64,000 nucleotides of DNA, taken from contig NC_135157.1 in NCBI RefSeq assembly GCF_050948215.1, positions 1,488,001 to 1,552,000 on the forward strand, given 5' to 3'. This document shows, piece after piece, positions 29,291 to 39,207 of the stretch. Source of the stretch: Halictus rubicundus (lineage: Eukaryota > Arthropoda > Insecta > Hymenoptera > Halictidae). Numbering within the stretch: position 1 is the stretch's first letter; the number at the start of each line of letters is the position of its first letter. A model generated the notes under the pieces. It did not search any database. It was not told the DNA's origin and worked only from the letters and a program-made list of their open reading frames with translations. The position numbers were made by a program, and so were the translations under genes.

Positions 29291-30034
29291 GGGGAGACCG
29301 GGCCTCACCGGTGGCAGCCACCGACCAGGCTTCCGCGGGCTCGGCAGCGAACTCTCACCCTGGGGATGCCCCTAGGTTTACGCAAAAATGAATCATAATA
29401 TCAGACGAATACCCATCACCAATATAATCTACGACAAATACTTACTGGACGAGTCACAAAGGTTCGGGCGAGACTCTTTCTTCCGGCCGGCATCAACTTA
29501 TCGCTATTCACTAAAGCGAGGTCCGCACGCGTAGGGAGTTCGAGGGGTGGTTATAGCGCGGGCTAAATAATCGGACTCTGGGTGTTGTACTAAATATTCG
29601 ATTTATTAGTTCGGGGGACTTTACTGTCCCCGGCAGCCTTGTATTCTCACCCATATAAAAAAATTAACAACAAAAAAAACGTGGTCCTGTCCCTCCTCCG
29701 CTACGGCAGCGTCTTACCCTATTTGTTCACATTCGCTCCCCAATTGTTCGCTCGCTTTCACTCACACTCACTCATACTCGGCAGCTTACAAAAAAAAGAA
29801 TCTTAGCAAAATAGTGTGCGCTCAGTCACCCACGCATTCTCTTGATACGGCAATAGGAGATCAAAGACTCTCTGTCGGCAACGAAATTAAATATTATTAT
29901 AGCGCGGGTCGGCAGCAAACAGAAAAAAAAAATAAGGCGAGAAAAGAAGCAATCTATTCTATTCGGGTCGCAAATTCCCGTGGCCAGGGGAGCGAGGGCG
30001 TTCGAACCTCACGGCAGCGCGTCAGGGAAGCTTC
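29291..30034 (-). other. Gypsy-3 3' non-coding region
   Basis: About 740 bases lie between the third ORF and the polypurine tract. No gene is seen. It contains six GCTGCCG copies in sense, the densest cluster in the interior. Confidence 0.6.
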
Positions 30035-31218
30035 TTAGGGCTGAAGCTGCTTCAGGTCCCAAGGATGATGAGGCCCTCCCGCCTTCCAAGTGGGTCCACA
30101 CTTCGGGCAGGACTTCAGGGTGTAACCCATGCGGCCACACCGAAAGCAATAGGTAGTCTCGGGGCCCGAGCAGAATCGATGCTTGTGGTCGGGAGCCCCG
30201 CATCTCCAGCACCCATTCTGTCTGTCCCGGAGGGTTACCACCTCCAGGCGGGTTACCGGTTGTACGGCAGCAGGTGGAGGGGCCACCTTGGGCAACACCC
30301 AGAACGTGGGCTCTCGTCTCTCTTCTGGGTAGAAGGTGTGGTTGGCGGGGGTCCATCGGGTCCGCGACAGAGCTTCCCGACGTCGCTTCTCCGCTTCCTC
30401 TCTCGCTTCCTCCTCCGCTGGAGGGCTTCTTCGAACGCGGTCGCTCGGGATTGGCCTGGAGAGGGTGGTTCCCAGAACCCGGCAGCAGTCTTATAGGGTA
30501 CCATCGTGGAGGTTCCCGGGTGGTTGCGGGGTTCGCCTGTCATCGGGTTTACTAGTAACCCGGTAGTGGGGCTTCCGGTACGGCGGAGCGCGCCCGGGGT
30601 CTGCGGCTCGGATACGGACCGCAAGGTCTCGTCCTCTGCGGTGTCGTCCGGCTCTTCCCCCTCGACCGGCAGCTCAAAGGTGTTGTCGTCTTCGGGTAGG
30701 TCGGTTTCCTCCGAGGCCTCCGGCTGTCCCTCTTCGACTTGGGGTTGGTCATCGTCGTCCGGCACCTCACTCTCGGTTCGGCCGGTCGACTCCGGCCTCC
30801 CCGTCTCCGTTTCGTCCGCCGGCAGCTGGTCCATTACTTCGGCTTCCTCCTGGGCCATGGGCTCAGGGTCCACCGGCAGCTCCTCTATCTGACCGTCTAG
30901 GGTCTCGTCCAGTCCCTGCGCCGAGTCGCCCTGCGACCGGCAGGATCTTGGCTCGTCGTCATCAGCGGACTCATATGTCGTGTCTGAGTCGGTCGAGGAC
31001 TCGCCCACGGCTACTTCCACATCCGGCGCGCAATCCGGCACTCTGCAGGGGATGGTGATGGTCTTCCTCCATGTTTGAGTGCTCACCGTTCGCCGCCCCG
31101 AATATTCTTCCTTGTTGAGGTACTCCCGGAGGAGCTGGATCGCGGCGCGGCGGTCTGCCTGAGTACTCACGGCCCTCAACGCCTCGTCCAATCTGACGAT
31201 TGCAGGGCTCGGCTCCAT
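30035..31218 (-). CDS. Gypsy-3 third ORF: acidic protein with C-terminal double zinc knuckle
   Basis: An ATG at 31218 starts 82 bases after the integrase stop. The N-terminus is helical (VRLDEALRAVSTQADRRAA). Residues about 75-230 are very rich in Asp, Glu, Ser and Pro (DSDTTYESADDDEPRS; PDDTAEDETLRSV). The frame then shifts by -1 around 30410-30440, in a purine-rich run encoding EE/RR repeats. It continues in the new frame through a helical EAEKRRREALSR segment and TFYPEERREPTFW. The end is CWRCGAPDHKHRFC followed by CFRCGRMGYTLKSCPKC, stopping at 30035. The knuckle layout resembles that of the element's own Gag. It may be a programmed shift or a mutation. The family is unknown; a second RNA-binding protein is an inference. 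Confidence 0.7.
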
Positions 31219-31299
31219 CCTTTTTCTTCCGGCAGCTTATTTTCTCTTTTTTTTTTTTTTCCAGAGAGGCGTCACGATACTGAAATGAAACTCTTCTCT

Positions 31300-32610
31300 T
31301 TAGTTCTGGCTCTCTCGTTCTCGTGATGGAAGGAACGTTTTCAGATCGCTGACGTGGACTTTGCCTAAGCCCTTGCCGGTCTCGGTCGCTACGCAATATA
31401 CGACCGGCGAAATCTTTTTCGTGATAACTACGGGCCCTGTATATTTCGGTACTAATTTCGCCGCTACGTGTTGCGCTGCCGATGATAATACGCGTTGCCG
31501 TTTTAAAACCTTATCCCCTACCTCGAACTCCCGATCGCGGTGTCGCAAATTGTAGTGTCGCGCCTGGCGATTATACGCATCTTCCAGGTTTTCTATCACC
31601 CAGCTCCTCAATAACGGCAGCTGGGTAACCCGCTCTTTCCACTTCGCGGTGGATCCTAATTCGAGATCTATAGGCGGCTCTACCTCCGCTCGCACGCATT
31701 TGGCCGGTCGCGGTTCTCGCCCGAAATTTAAAAAGGCTGGGGAAGCCTGTATTACTGAGTGTCTTGCTGTGTTGTACGCGAAACGGAACTGGGGTAGATT
31801 CACGTCCCAGTCCCTATGATCCCTTCCAATATATGCTACTATCATTGTTTTCAGAACCCTGTTGACGCGTTCCACCGGGTTTGCTTGCGGGTGGTACGGG
31901 GGAGTCGTAGTGAGCCGAATCCCGTAGTCTTCGGCAAGGTCGCGCAAACATTTGTTCACAAATTCGGTGCCGTTGTCCGTCACGAGCACGTCAGGGGTTC
32001 CCCACCGGGAGAAAACTAACCCCTCTAGAACCTCGGCAATTTTCGGACCGGTCGCACGTCGTAGCGGGGCGCACTCTATCCATTTTGTGAACAGATCTTG
32101 GATTACTAGGAGGTACGCGTTACCGGACCTGCTAGGGGGGAACGGGCCCATGATGTCGGCAGCTATCACCGACCACGGCGTGTCAATACGGCGCCGACCC
32201 ATCAACCCGGAAGGGAGTGTCTGCTCCACTTTCGTAAGTTGGCAGGTAGTACAGCGTCTTACGTATTCTACCGCGGTACGATACATGCCGGGCCAGTAGT
32301 AGCGAGCCGCGATTCGATAGTAGGTCTTTTCTATGCCTAAGTGTCCCGCCTGCGGACTATCGTGCGCCTCCTGCAGGATCTCGGTTCTGCGCTCCTCGGG
32401 GACAACTAATTTCCATTCGTCCCCGTCTTGCCCTAGCGTTTCTGCGATCAAAGGATCGGTTCTTCGGCAATATAACTCCCCGCTACGGATGGACCAGTCT
32501 TTAAATTTTTCCGGGTTTTTCTCGACCTCCGCGAATTTTCCCTCGTACCAACTCGCGCGTACTACGGCAGCTATCGGGGTTTCCCCCCCAACGACACCCC
32601 CCCCCCTCAA
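31300..32610 (-). CDS. pol: Gypsy-3 Pol, integrase part
   Basis: This is the integrase half of Pol, in a different frame from the RT half. It has the zinc finger HLGIEKTYYR...CTTCQLTK and catalytic core ADIMGPFPP, VLVTDNGTEF and NPVERVNRVLKT. The C-terminal module is YTGPVVITKKISPVVY. It is separated from RNase H only by a one-frame shift in a run of 11 G (sense) at 32606-32596, so this was one polyprotein. Sequence layout is close to Gypsy-1 integrase (NPVERVNR in both), suggesting related families. Confidence 0.9.
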   Translation of the reverse strand: MRGGGVVGGETPIAAVVRASWYEGKFAEVEKNPEKFKDWSIRSGELYCRRTDPLIAETLGQDGDEWKLVVPEERRTEILQEAHDSPQAGHLGIEKTYYRIAARYYWPGMYRTAVEYVRRCTTCQLTKVEQTLPSGLMGRRRIDTPWSVIAADIMGPFPPSRSGNAYLLVIQDLFTKWIECAPLRRATGPKIAEVLEGLVFSRWGTPDVLVTDNGTEFVNKCLRDLAEDYGIRLTTTPPYHPQANPVERVNRVLKTMIVAYIGRDHRDWDVNLPQFRFAYNTARHSVIQASPAFLNFGREPRPAKCVRAEVEPPIDLELGSTAKWKERVTQLPLLRSWVIENLEDAYNRQARHYNLRHRDREFEVGDKVLKRQRVLSSAAQHVAAKLVPKYTGPVVITKKISPVVYCVATETGKGLGKVHVSDLKTFLPSRERESQN

Positions 32611-34489
32611 AAACGCGCGAGAGGGCGTCCGGCACCTTATTTAATGCGCCCTGCCTGTACACAACCTGAAAATCGTATTCCAGTAGTTGTAGGGCCCAAC
32701 GCGCTAATCTTCCTGACGGGTTTTGCAACTTTCTTAACCATCGCAAACTGTTGTGATCGGTTATGACGGTAAATGTGTACCCTTCCAGATATGCCCTAAA
32801 TTTCTGTACCGCCCAGACTATAGCTAGACATTCTAATTCCGTTGCGGAATATTTTCTCTCCGGCAGCGTGAGAGACCTGCTGGCGAACGCGATTACTTTT
32901 TCTATTCCCTCGACCTCTTGCGTTAAAACGGCGCCTAATCCTACCGTGCTCGCATCCGTCTGCAAGGTGAAAGGGATTTCGAAATCAGGGCACGAAAGGG
33001 TTGGTGCCGTTGCGATCGCATCCCTTAGGGTTTCGAAGGCGGTTTGTTGTCCGTCCTCCCATTCCCATACCCGATCTTTCCGCAGTAAGCTGTTCAGCGG
33101 TTCGGCAAGTGTTGCGAATCTCGGAATGAATCTCCTATACCAGGATGCCATTCCCAGAAATCGCCGCACCTGTTTCACGTTTCTCGGGGGAGGGTACGTC
33201 AAGATTGGTTTTATCTTGTCGGCATCCACTTTTAGCCCCTCGTGACTGACCACGAATCCCAAATAGCGGACTTGCTGGCGACAGAATTCGCATTTTTCGG
33301 GATTGATTGTTAGTCCGGCAGCTTTGATACGTTCTAGTACGCGGTTCAGCCATTCGAGATGTTCGTCGAACGTTTTCGTCACGATAATGATATCGTCCAG
33401 ATATGCGAACGCGTGGGGTTCCATTTCTGGCCCTATCAAACGATCTAGTAAACGTTGGAAGGTGGCCGGTGCTCCCGTGAGCCCGTACGGCATGCGGCGG
33501 AAATGAAACAATCCTTTGCCCGGTACCGTGAACGCCGTGATTTCGCGACTTCCCGGTTCTAAGGGGATTTGGAAGTACGCCTGGCTGAGATCAAGTGTCG
33601 AAATGTATTTCGCGGCGCGTAGCTTGTCTAGTATCTGCGTCATGAGTGGTAAGGGGTACGCGTCTTTTCTAGAGACCTCGTTTACTTTTCTAAAATCGAG
33701 ACAAAATCGATATTTCCCGTTTGGTTTCTTGACCATCACTATTGGACTTGACCAGCCGCTTTGTGACGGTTCGATTATGCCATCCGCTAATAAGGTATCT
33801 ACTTCCTTGTATATTGCTTCCTGCACTTTAGGAGAGACGGCATAATATCTCTGTTTTATAGGCGGGTGGTCGCCAACGTCAATTTTGTGGCTAATCAAGT
33901 CGGTCAACCCCGTCATCTTTTCGAACTCCGGCAGCGAAGTCTCTAGAAATTTTTCCAATTTAACCTTCTCTATGTCGGTTAATTTTTGTAACCCGCAGCA
34001 AATCGTCGCGTGGGGGGTATCGCTGAAACTAAACGTTTCCTCCGGCCGTTCTGCAAAATACCAAATAGTCCGGTGGTATTCCGCGACAATTCCGAATTTT
34101 GCTATTGCATCTATCCCTAATAATACCGGTGTTACTAGGTTGTCTAACACGCGTGCTAATAAGTGGCATTCTTTACTCCCGATTCGTAATTTGAATTTCG
34201 CTTCTTCCGTTGCTCGATCTACGGCAGCTGTTGCTAAAAGGAAATAGCATGGACGTTCCGTTCTTTTTAACTTTATTTCTCCGGCATCTATTTTAGTGAT
34301 TACGGCCCGGCTTATAAATGTTATCGTAGACCCCGAGTCTACTAATACGCGAACCGGCAGCTTTCCGATATATGCTTTTATTGTTAGTACCGGCGGTGTT
34401 TTTACTTTTTCTTTTAACTCGACGCGGGCCGATATTAGTTCGGGTGAAGTCTCTCCGGCCCCTCCGAGCGACTTCTCTTCTCGTTTCCC
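32501..34489 (-). CDS. pol: Gypsy-3 Pol, protease-RT-RNase H part
   Basis: The frame is open from the frameshift site at 34489. The protease reads VLVDSGSTITFIS (about 34330). RT has YRFCLDFRKVNEVSRKDAYP, LDLSQAYFQIPL and active-site FAYLDDIII. RNase H has LQTDASTVGLGAVLT and TDHNSLRWL. The frame leaves the coding phase after PDALSRVFEGGG, at the homopolymer, and ends at a spurious stop (32501). The only lesion I find is that one-base run-length change. Confidence 0.9.
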   Translation of the reverse strand, partial: GKREEKSLGGAGETSPELISARVELKEKVKTPPVLTIKAYIGKLPVRVLVDSGSTITFISRAVITKIDAGEIKLKRTERPCYFLLATAAVDRATEEAKFKLRIGSKECHLLARVLDNLVTPVLLGIDAIAKFGIVAEYHRTIWYFAERPEETFSFSDTPHATICCGLQKLTDIEKVKLEKFLETSLPEFEKMTGLTDLISHKIDVGDHPPIKQRYYAVSPKVQEAIYKEVDTLLADGIIEPSQSGWSSPIVMVKKPNGKYRFCLDFRKVNEVSRKDAYPLPLMTQILDKLRAAKYISTLDLSQAYFQIPLEPGSREITAFTVPGKGLFHFRRMPYGLTGAPATFQRLLDRLIGPEMEPHAFAYLDDIIIVTKTFDEHLEWLNRVLERIKAAGLTINPEKCEFCRQQVRYLGFVVSHEGLKVDADKIKPILTYPPPRNVKQVRRFLGMASWYRRFIPRFATLAEPLNSLLRKDRVWEWEDGQQTAFETLRDAIATAPTLSCPDFEIPFTLQTDASTVGLGAVLTQEVEGIEKVIAFASRSLTLPERKYSATELECLAIVWAVQKFRAYLEGYTFTVITDHNSLRWLRKLQNPSGRLARWALQLLEYDFQVVYRQGALNKVPDALSRVFEGGGCRWGGNPDSCRSTRELVRGKIRGGREKPGKI
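32596..32606 (-). other. Homopolymer frameshift in Gypsy-3 pol
   Basis: A run of 11 C on the plus strand (G in sense) lies exactly where the RNase H frame ends and the integrase frame begins. A one-base change in run length would restore the frame. It could be a genuine mutation or a sequencing or assembly error. Confidence 0.8.
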
Positions 34490-35811
34490 GTGAATCTATT
34501 ACATTTGCGGCATCTTTTTATTGTGACTCCCTCCGCTCCGCAGCTGTAGCAATGCAGCCGAGGCTCTTCGCGACAATCTCGCGACATATGCCCGGTCTTA
34601 CGGCAGTTCCAGCATATTAGCGATGTTTTCCCGCTCGTGCGTTGTTTGTCGCGCGGCGGTACTTGACGCTTGTCGTCTTTTCCGGAGGTTTCTGTCCGTT
34701 GCGTTGAGGTGTTACGCGGCCGTATCATTTTTCTTTCTGATTTTACGTTTCGATTCTCGCGGGTAGGGCTGGAGGATTTTTCGCTGGATCCCTCGCTATC
34801 AACGTTTGAAACGGCAGCCATTGCATACGCGTATTCATTATTATTCCATTTCCCTTTTCCCTGTTGTTTTTGGCGGGGGTATCGATATGGGTCGTATGCG
34901 AAGCTTGGGTGGGCCATTTCGGACGCTCTTGGGTTATGTCTTGTCGTCATGTTCGTCTGTCGGTCTGCTTCTAATAATTCGTCTTCTAATTGTTCCAGCG
35001 TTACTATTGTCGTCAGTGCTATTGCCTGTCTAATAATTGGTTTCGCGCCCCAATATACTTTCCGAATCTTTTTATCTTCCGGCCACGATGGGTTTAATTT
35101 GTTAAACATTGCCCGCATTATTACAATGTAATCGCGTACTGGCTCATTTTCCCCTTGATAGCGATCTTTAATATTTCTTTCCAGTGTTTCACGATACTCG
35201 GGATCCCCGAAGAATTTCCTAAATTCGGTAACAAATTTATTCCACGACGTCCATTTATTTTCCCGCGTTTCGTACCAATGGGCCGCTATCCCGTCTAAAC
35301 ATACCGGCAGACAGCGTAATAAATTTTCGTCCGCGATACTACAATATTTACGTTGTTTCATTAGGCCATCCAGGAAGGATTCCGAATCCTCTCCTGGTGC
35401 TCCTGAGAATTTTATTCGCCATTTACGCATTATTTCTGCGGTTGGCGTGCCTCGGTAAAATGACTCGCGTGATATGCTCGGCGGCCTCGCTTTAGAATGG
35501 CTTGGTTTTATTCCGGATACGAGGTATAAGGGGTTCGATCTCGGTTCATCATCGCGAAATTCCGGCATCGGTTCTTGAGTGTTAAAGTTCGGTACCGGCA
35601 ACGTAAAATTTTTCGGCGGTGATCTTTCCGCCCATTTATTGTTTTCGGTGTTTGGTTCTGCGTCGGACAAAGGCCATTCATCCGATGCTTCCCCGTAGAC
35701 CGACTTCGCTTCCCCCTCGTCCCCCTCGTCGAGTTCTGGCTTGAGCATGTCGCTCATCTGTTTACTATTTCCCGAGTCCCTTTGTATCGCGTTACTTCGC
35801 ATTTCAGGCAA
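34435..35811 (-). CDS. gag: Gypsy-3 Gag
   Basis: The protein has 458 residues. The acidic N-terminus (LKPELDEGDEGEAKS) is followed by a Ty3-type capsid core from about residue 130 (WRIKFSGAPGEDSESFLDGL; GIAAHWYETRENKWTSW; FRKFFGDPEYRE; NEPVRDYIVIMRAMF). The C-terminus has a CCHC knuckle (CWNCRKTGHMSRDC) and a second Cys cluster (CYSCGAEGVTIKRCRKC). The ATG at 35811 follows the 1.5-kb leader. The stop lies 48 bases past the slippery site, in which pol is in the -1 frame. Confidence 0.92.
   Translation of the reverse strand: MPEMRSNAIQRDSGNSKQMSDMLKPELDEGDEGEAKSVYGEASDEWPLSDAEPNTENNKWAERSPPKNFTLPVPNFNTQEPMPEFRDDEPRSNPLYLVSGIKPSHSKARPPSISRESFYRGTPTAEIMRKWRIKFSGAPGEDSESFLDGLMKQRKYCSIADENLLRCLPVCLDGIAAHWYETRENKWTSWNKFVTEFRKFFGDPEYRETLERNIKDRYQGENEPVRDYIVIMRAMFNKLNPSWPEDKKIRKVYWGAKPIIRQAIALTTIVTLEQLEDELLEADRQTNMTTRHNPRASEMAHPSFAYDPYRYPRQKQQGKGKWNNNEYAYAMAAVSNVDSEGSSEKSSSPTRENRNVKSERKMIRPRNTSTQRTETSGKDDKRQVPPRDKQRTSGKTSLICWNCRKTGHMSRDCREEPRLHCYSCGAEGVTIKRCRKCNRFTGNEKRSRSEGPERLHPN
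34483..34489 (-). promoter_or_regulatory. Gypsy-3 gag-pol -1 frameshift heptamer GGGAAAC
   Basis: Gag codons read ACG GGA AAC GAG, giving G_GGA_AAC in phase. The pol frame (-1) is open through it into the protease. Confidence 0.87.
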
Positions 35812-37369
35812 GGCTATAAATTCCCGGTCTGTTTATGTTTTGGTTACCTCGCTCGGGCGAGGCGACCTCGGCCGATGTCCTTGCCGCGGTACGCGTACGA
35901 ACAATAGGTCCCTTGTCCCAATCGGCAACAGAAAAACTATCTCTAAATTCCTCGCTAATGTATCGGGTGTGTTCGCGTGTTTCGAAATTTTATTCCGGCA
36001 GCGTGAATTGATTTTCCTATTCGTACGGCTTTCCCCAGCAATTTTTACAACGTTAATTATGGTTTGTCGCTAATTGTGTGTTATTTCGCTAAATGTTTTT
36101 CGCTATTTACGCGTGATTGTTTCGCCAATGTTTCGTTTCCCGATCGCCAATCTTATTTTCGTACGTTTGACGACTACAAAGACGGCACGTTTCCCGACGG
36201 CACAATTCCTACGAAACGTTTTCTCAAAACGTCCCTTCCATCACCGCAAATTACATATATAAATGACACATAGCATATTAAATAAGCAGTACATCTGAAC
36301 ATTATATCATCAATTTCAGTTCGATATCATTTAGTGCAATTCAATTAGGCATCAATAATAAATATTAAATCTTTCAAAGAGGCATCACAAATAATTCAGT
36401 TCAACATATCATCGTAAATAATTCTCCACTTCATCAAGTACTATCTTTCCATTTTTACTTGCATTTCCGAAGAACTACATTAGTTATAAAATTACGGATT
36501 TGCTAAAAATGTAACCGAATAAACAGTGGATTGACAAAGCACTTATAGACGTTACGGAATAAATTAGCAAACAGGATAATAAGTACGAGGTAACAAAAAT
36601 AAAATCACGGAATAACAAAATAAATTAGAAAACAGCGGAATAAATACGCGATTTACTAACTAAAATCCAAACTTAACGAAATAAATTAAGAAATAACAAA
36701 ATAAAATGAAAACGTAACAGAATAAATTAAGAAATAACGAAATTACTCAAGAAATAATGAAATAAATTAAGAAATCACAAAATAAATACACGACTCTTCG
36801 GATTACTAAATCGGCAGCTAATGTAATTACCAATGGAACTGAAATTTTTATCTTTTGATCAGTTGTACTATTATTTTCTTAATTATTTACTCGAATTTGT
36901 ACTTGATTCCATGGAGGTTCACAACATTGTATGGTCATTATACGTGGTTTTCTTTCCCTTGTGTTTCCGGGATCCGCAGAATGACCATTTATCACATATC
37001 ACTTGAAATATTTCACAAATAAATTGACCGTTATCATGAATAGTTAACATTTCACAAATACCATATCACAGTAAATAACATTTCATAAATAATATCACAG
37101 CATGTCACAATAAATTGCATTTCATAAATAATATAACATCATAAAATTATCAATCAATTTACAATTTCGGTAACGTTGGCTCGTTTTGTAGCGTTTCTCT
37201 ATTTATTCGCCACGCAGGTATTCGTCTTTACGACGCGACGGCACCGATCGCGTTCCGACTTTATTTCCGGCCACACGATAGAATTTACGTGAGAGTCCCG
37301 CACTCTTCGCGTATCTCTTTTCTATGGAAAAGCCCTTTCTCAGTTTACTTTCCCGGCGAGATATCCAGA
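35812..37369 (-). other. Gypsy-3 leader between primer site and gag
   Basis: About 1.56 kb of AT-rich untranslated leader. Two patches are made of loose repeats: AAATTAAGAAATAAC-like units at 36500-36800 and CATTTCATAAATAATATCACA-like units at 37000-37140. No ORF of note is present. Confidence 0.6.
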
Positions 37370-37382
37370 TGTTCGGGCGCCA
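37370..37382 (-). promoter_or_regulatory. Gypsy-3 primer-binding site (tRNA-Lys-like)
   Basis: The minus strand reads TGGCGCCCGAACA, three bases after the 5' LTR. These 13 bases match the tRNA-Lys(UUU) complement seen in Gypsy-1. The match stops there. Confidence 0.65.
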
Positions 37383-37385
37383 ATT

Positions 37386-39076
37386 TGTCACGGGGCCCGC
37401 GTTTTCCGACCCGTCCGACGGACGAAAACCGGGGCCACGACGGGCTAGGCACGTTCGGCCGCGCGGAACGTGTTTCGCCCGGTGACAAACGGTACCCCGC
37501 AGGTTCGGCGTGTTTCCCGACGGAAGACTTTACCAGGTTCGGGACTCGAGACGGGCGCCAGACACTCGCAAGTGTCACACGAACGATTTCGAAAATTACG
37601 CGAGACGCTAATTATTCTGCCGAACCCACGAGGACCGCGCGAGGGCCTGAATAGCGACAGTCCGGGCCAGGGTACTACGCGGAAGGAATGCGGGACGTTT
37701 CCCGCGGCGGAAAGGTTTCTCACGAAAGAAAGATAGACGAGAATGGGCTTCGACTTTACATTTATTAATCGTTCTGATTACAGCAGGCTGCCGGGGCGAC
37801 CCGGCAGCGATGGAAACGAAGCCCGCGCGGTATAGTACAATCGTTCGACAGTTGGACGGTCGCTCGCGCTTATTTCTCCCGATTCTACTCTCCTACGCGT
37901 CGAATCCGATCGTAGGCGCGATGTACGGCAGCTACGAATGGCAATTAGCCGGTCGAGAAGCGACCGGATTCCGATGGAATACGCGGCAGCAAGGTTCTAA
38001 AGACGGTGACCGTCGGAAACAGCCGGAAACGGCGGTACGGCCTACGTCGCGTCGTCCCACCGTGGGACACCCCCAGATTCGCAAATATCGCCAAAGGTCG
38101 GTATCGGAACGAATCCCTCGCCCGATGACCGACGGACGGTCTCACCCCCTTCGCGAATTCCCTCGAACCGCGATTCCCGGCGGGCGAGATTCCGTCTTTA
38201 TTTCGACGGGAAGTCCGGCCGATTCGCAAAACGCTTACCGAGCCAACGCGAAAATAATAAGGACACGAAAAGAAGCCTAGTCGGCACTTACCACCCGGCA
38301 GCGTGGTTACTAAGCTGTGTCGCTCGCTCGATGGTCTGCAGCGTGACCACGTCCTTCCGGCAGCAATAGGTCGTACAAAAACTGACTCTTTTAAGCAATA
38401 GTAGAAGGTCTAAACCCGACTAGATCTGGCGGCACAGTGACCTATTTCGCGAAGCCTCGCAAACGCGGAAGCGAGGCGTCCCCCACTTTCCTCATTTTTC
38501 CCGCTCCCGCGCGACGCTCGGACCTATTACTCGCTCGCACGCGTCAGGGCCGCACCTAGCGGTCCGGGGCCTCCGGCAACAAACTTATTGGTTAGCGCTC
38601 TTCCGATGACACGCGTTGATTGGCCAACTCCCGCTGAGGAAGACCTCGGGCCTATCCCTTCACGGATCCTCTTCAATTTTTCCGGGCGAGGCGACGACGA
38701 GGTCGAGATGAAGGCCTTCTCTGATCCGTAATTCCTCGGCGGCGCCTCCGGGTTGGCAAACCCGGGCTCGGTGTCGTCCTCGATGTATCCTTGCGGGCGT
38801 CCTTTGTAGCCGGTCCCTCAGCGTTCCTTTCCGGATTTTCCGCGCTCCTGGGAGAGGTGAAAAGTATCCGGGCCCCCCAGGGACCCGGTCCCGGTCCTGC
38901 AACTTCTCGTCGCGCCAAGTGGCGCGGCGTTTAAACCGCGTCAATTTCTGGATCTGGGGTTTCGGGTGCTCCCAGGGAGATCGATCACGGCAGCCGTTGT
39001 TGCCGCGATGCTGCCAAAGGGTGGCCCGGTCTTTCGACCTTGATCGGCGGGACGTGGACAAATATGCCACGTCACA
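37386..39076 (-). repeat. Gypsy-3 5' LTR
   Basis: It has the same length (1691) as the 3' LTR and, as far as read, the same sequence. Confidence 0.95.
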
Positions 39077-39207
39077 AGTTATTTGTTCTTAATCTATTAC
39101 TTACTAGCTAACTTAACTAAACTTACGACTAGGGTGTATGTACAATGCGCGGTTATTTACATCTTAAGCTAGGGTTAGGGCTGTTTACGTGGCATGGGCC
39201 GGCGTTC
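39077..39207 (-). other. Probable LINE 3' region between Gypsy-3 and the hairpin retroposon
   Basis: It is contiguous with 40043 onwards once the retroposon at 39208-40041 is removed. It thus belongs to the 3' flank or 3' untranslated part of the LINE. No gene is seen. Confidence 0.5.

Larger units (their letters stand above)
29342..36818 (-). repeat. Dispersed GCTGCCG heptamer, 23 copies in the Gypsy-3 interior
   Basis: CGGCAGC on the plus strand (GCTGCCG in element sense) starts at 29342, 29631, 29704, 29779, 29910, 30012, 30265, 30480, 30667, 30820, 30874, 31230, 31615, 32157, 32565, 32861, 33316, 33929, 34222, 34355, 34812, 35996 and 36812. About 0.5 would be expected by chance in 8.1 kb at equal base frequencies. 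I found only one copy in the opposite orientation (31475). Each LTR adds six more in sense. Copies fall in leader, gag, pol, ORF3 and non-coding parts. Confidence 0.85.
27585..39076 (-). mobile_element. Gypsy-3, 11.5-kb LTR retrotransposon with an extra zinc-knuckle ORF
   Basis: The element has LTRs of 1691 bases each (27585-29275 and 37386-39076) and target duplication AGTT (27581-27584 and 39077-39080). Sense order: 5' LTR, primer site, 1.5-kb leader, gag, pol, third ORF, about 750-base 3' region, polypurine tract, 3' LTR. At 11.5 kb it is unusually long for Gypsy because of the leader, the third ORF and the long LTRs. Pol is broken once, in a homopolymer. The sense strand contains 23 interior copies of GCTGCCG. 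The LTRs look almost identical, so insertion is recent. Confidence 0.95.
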
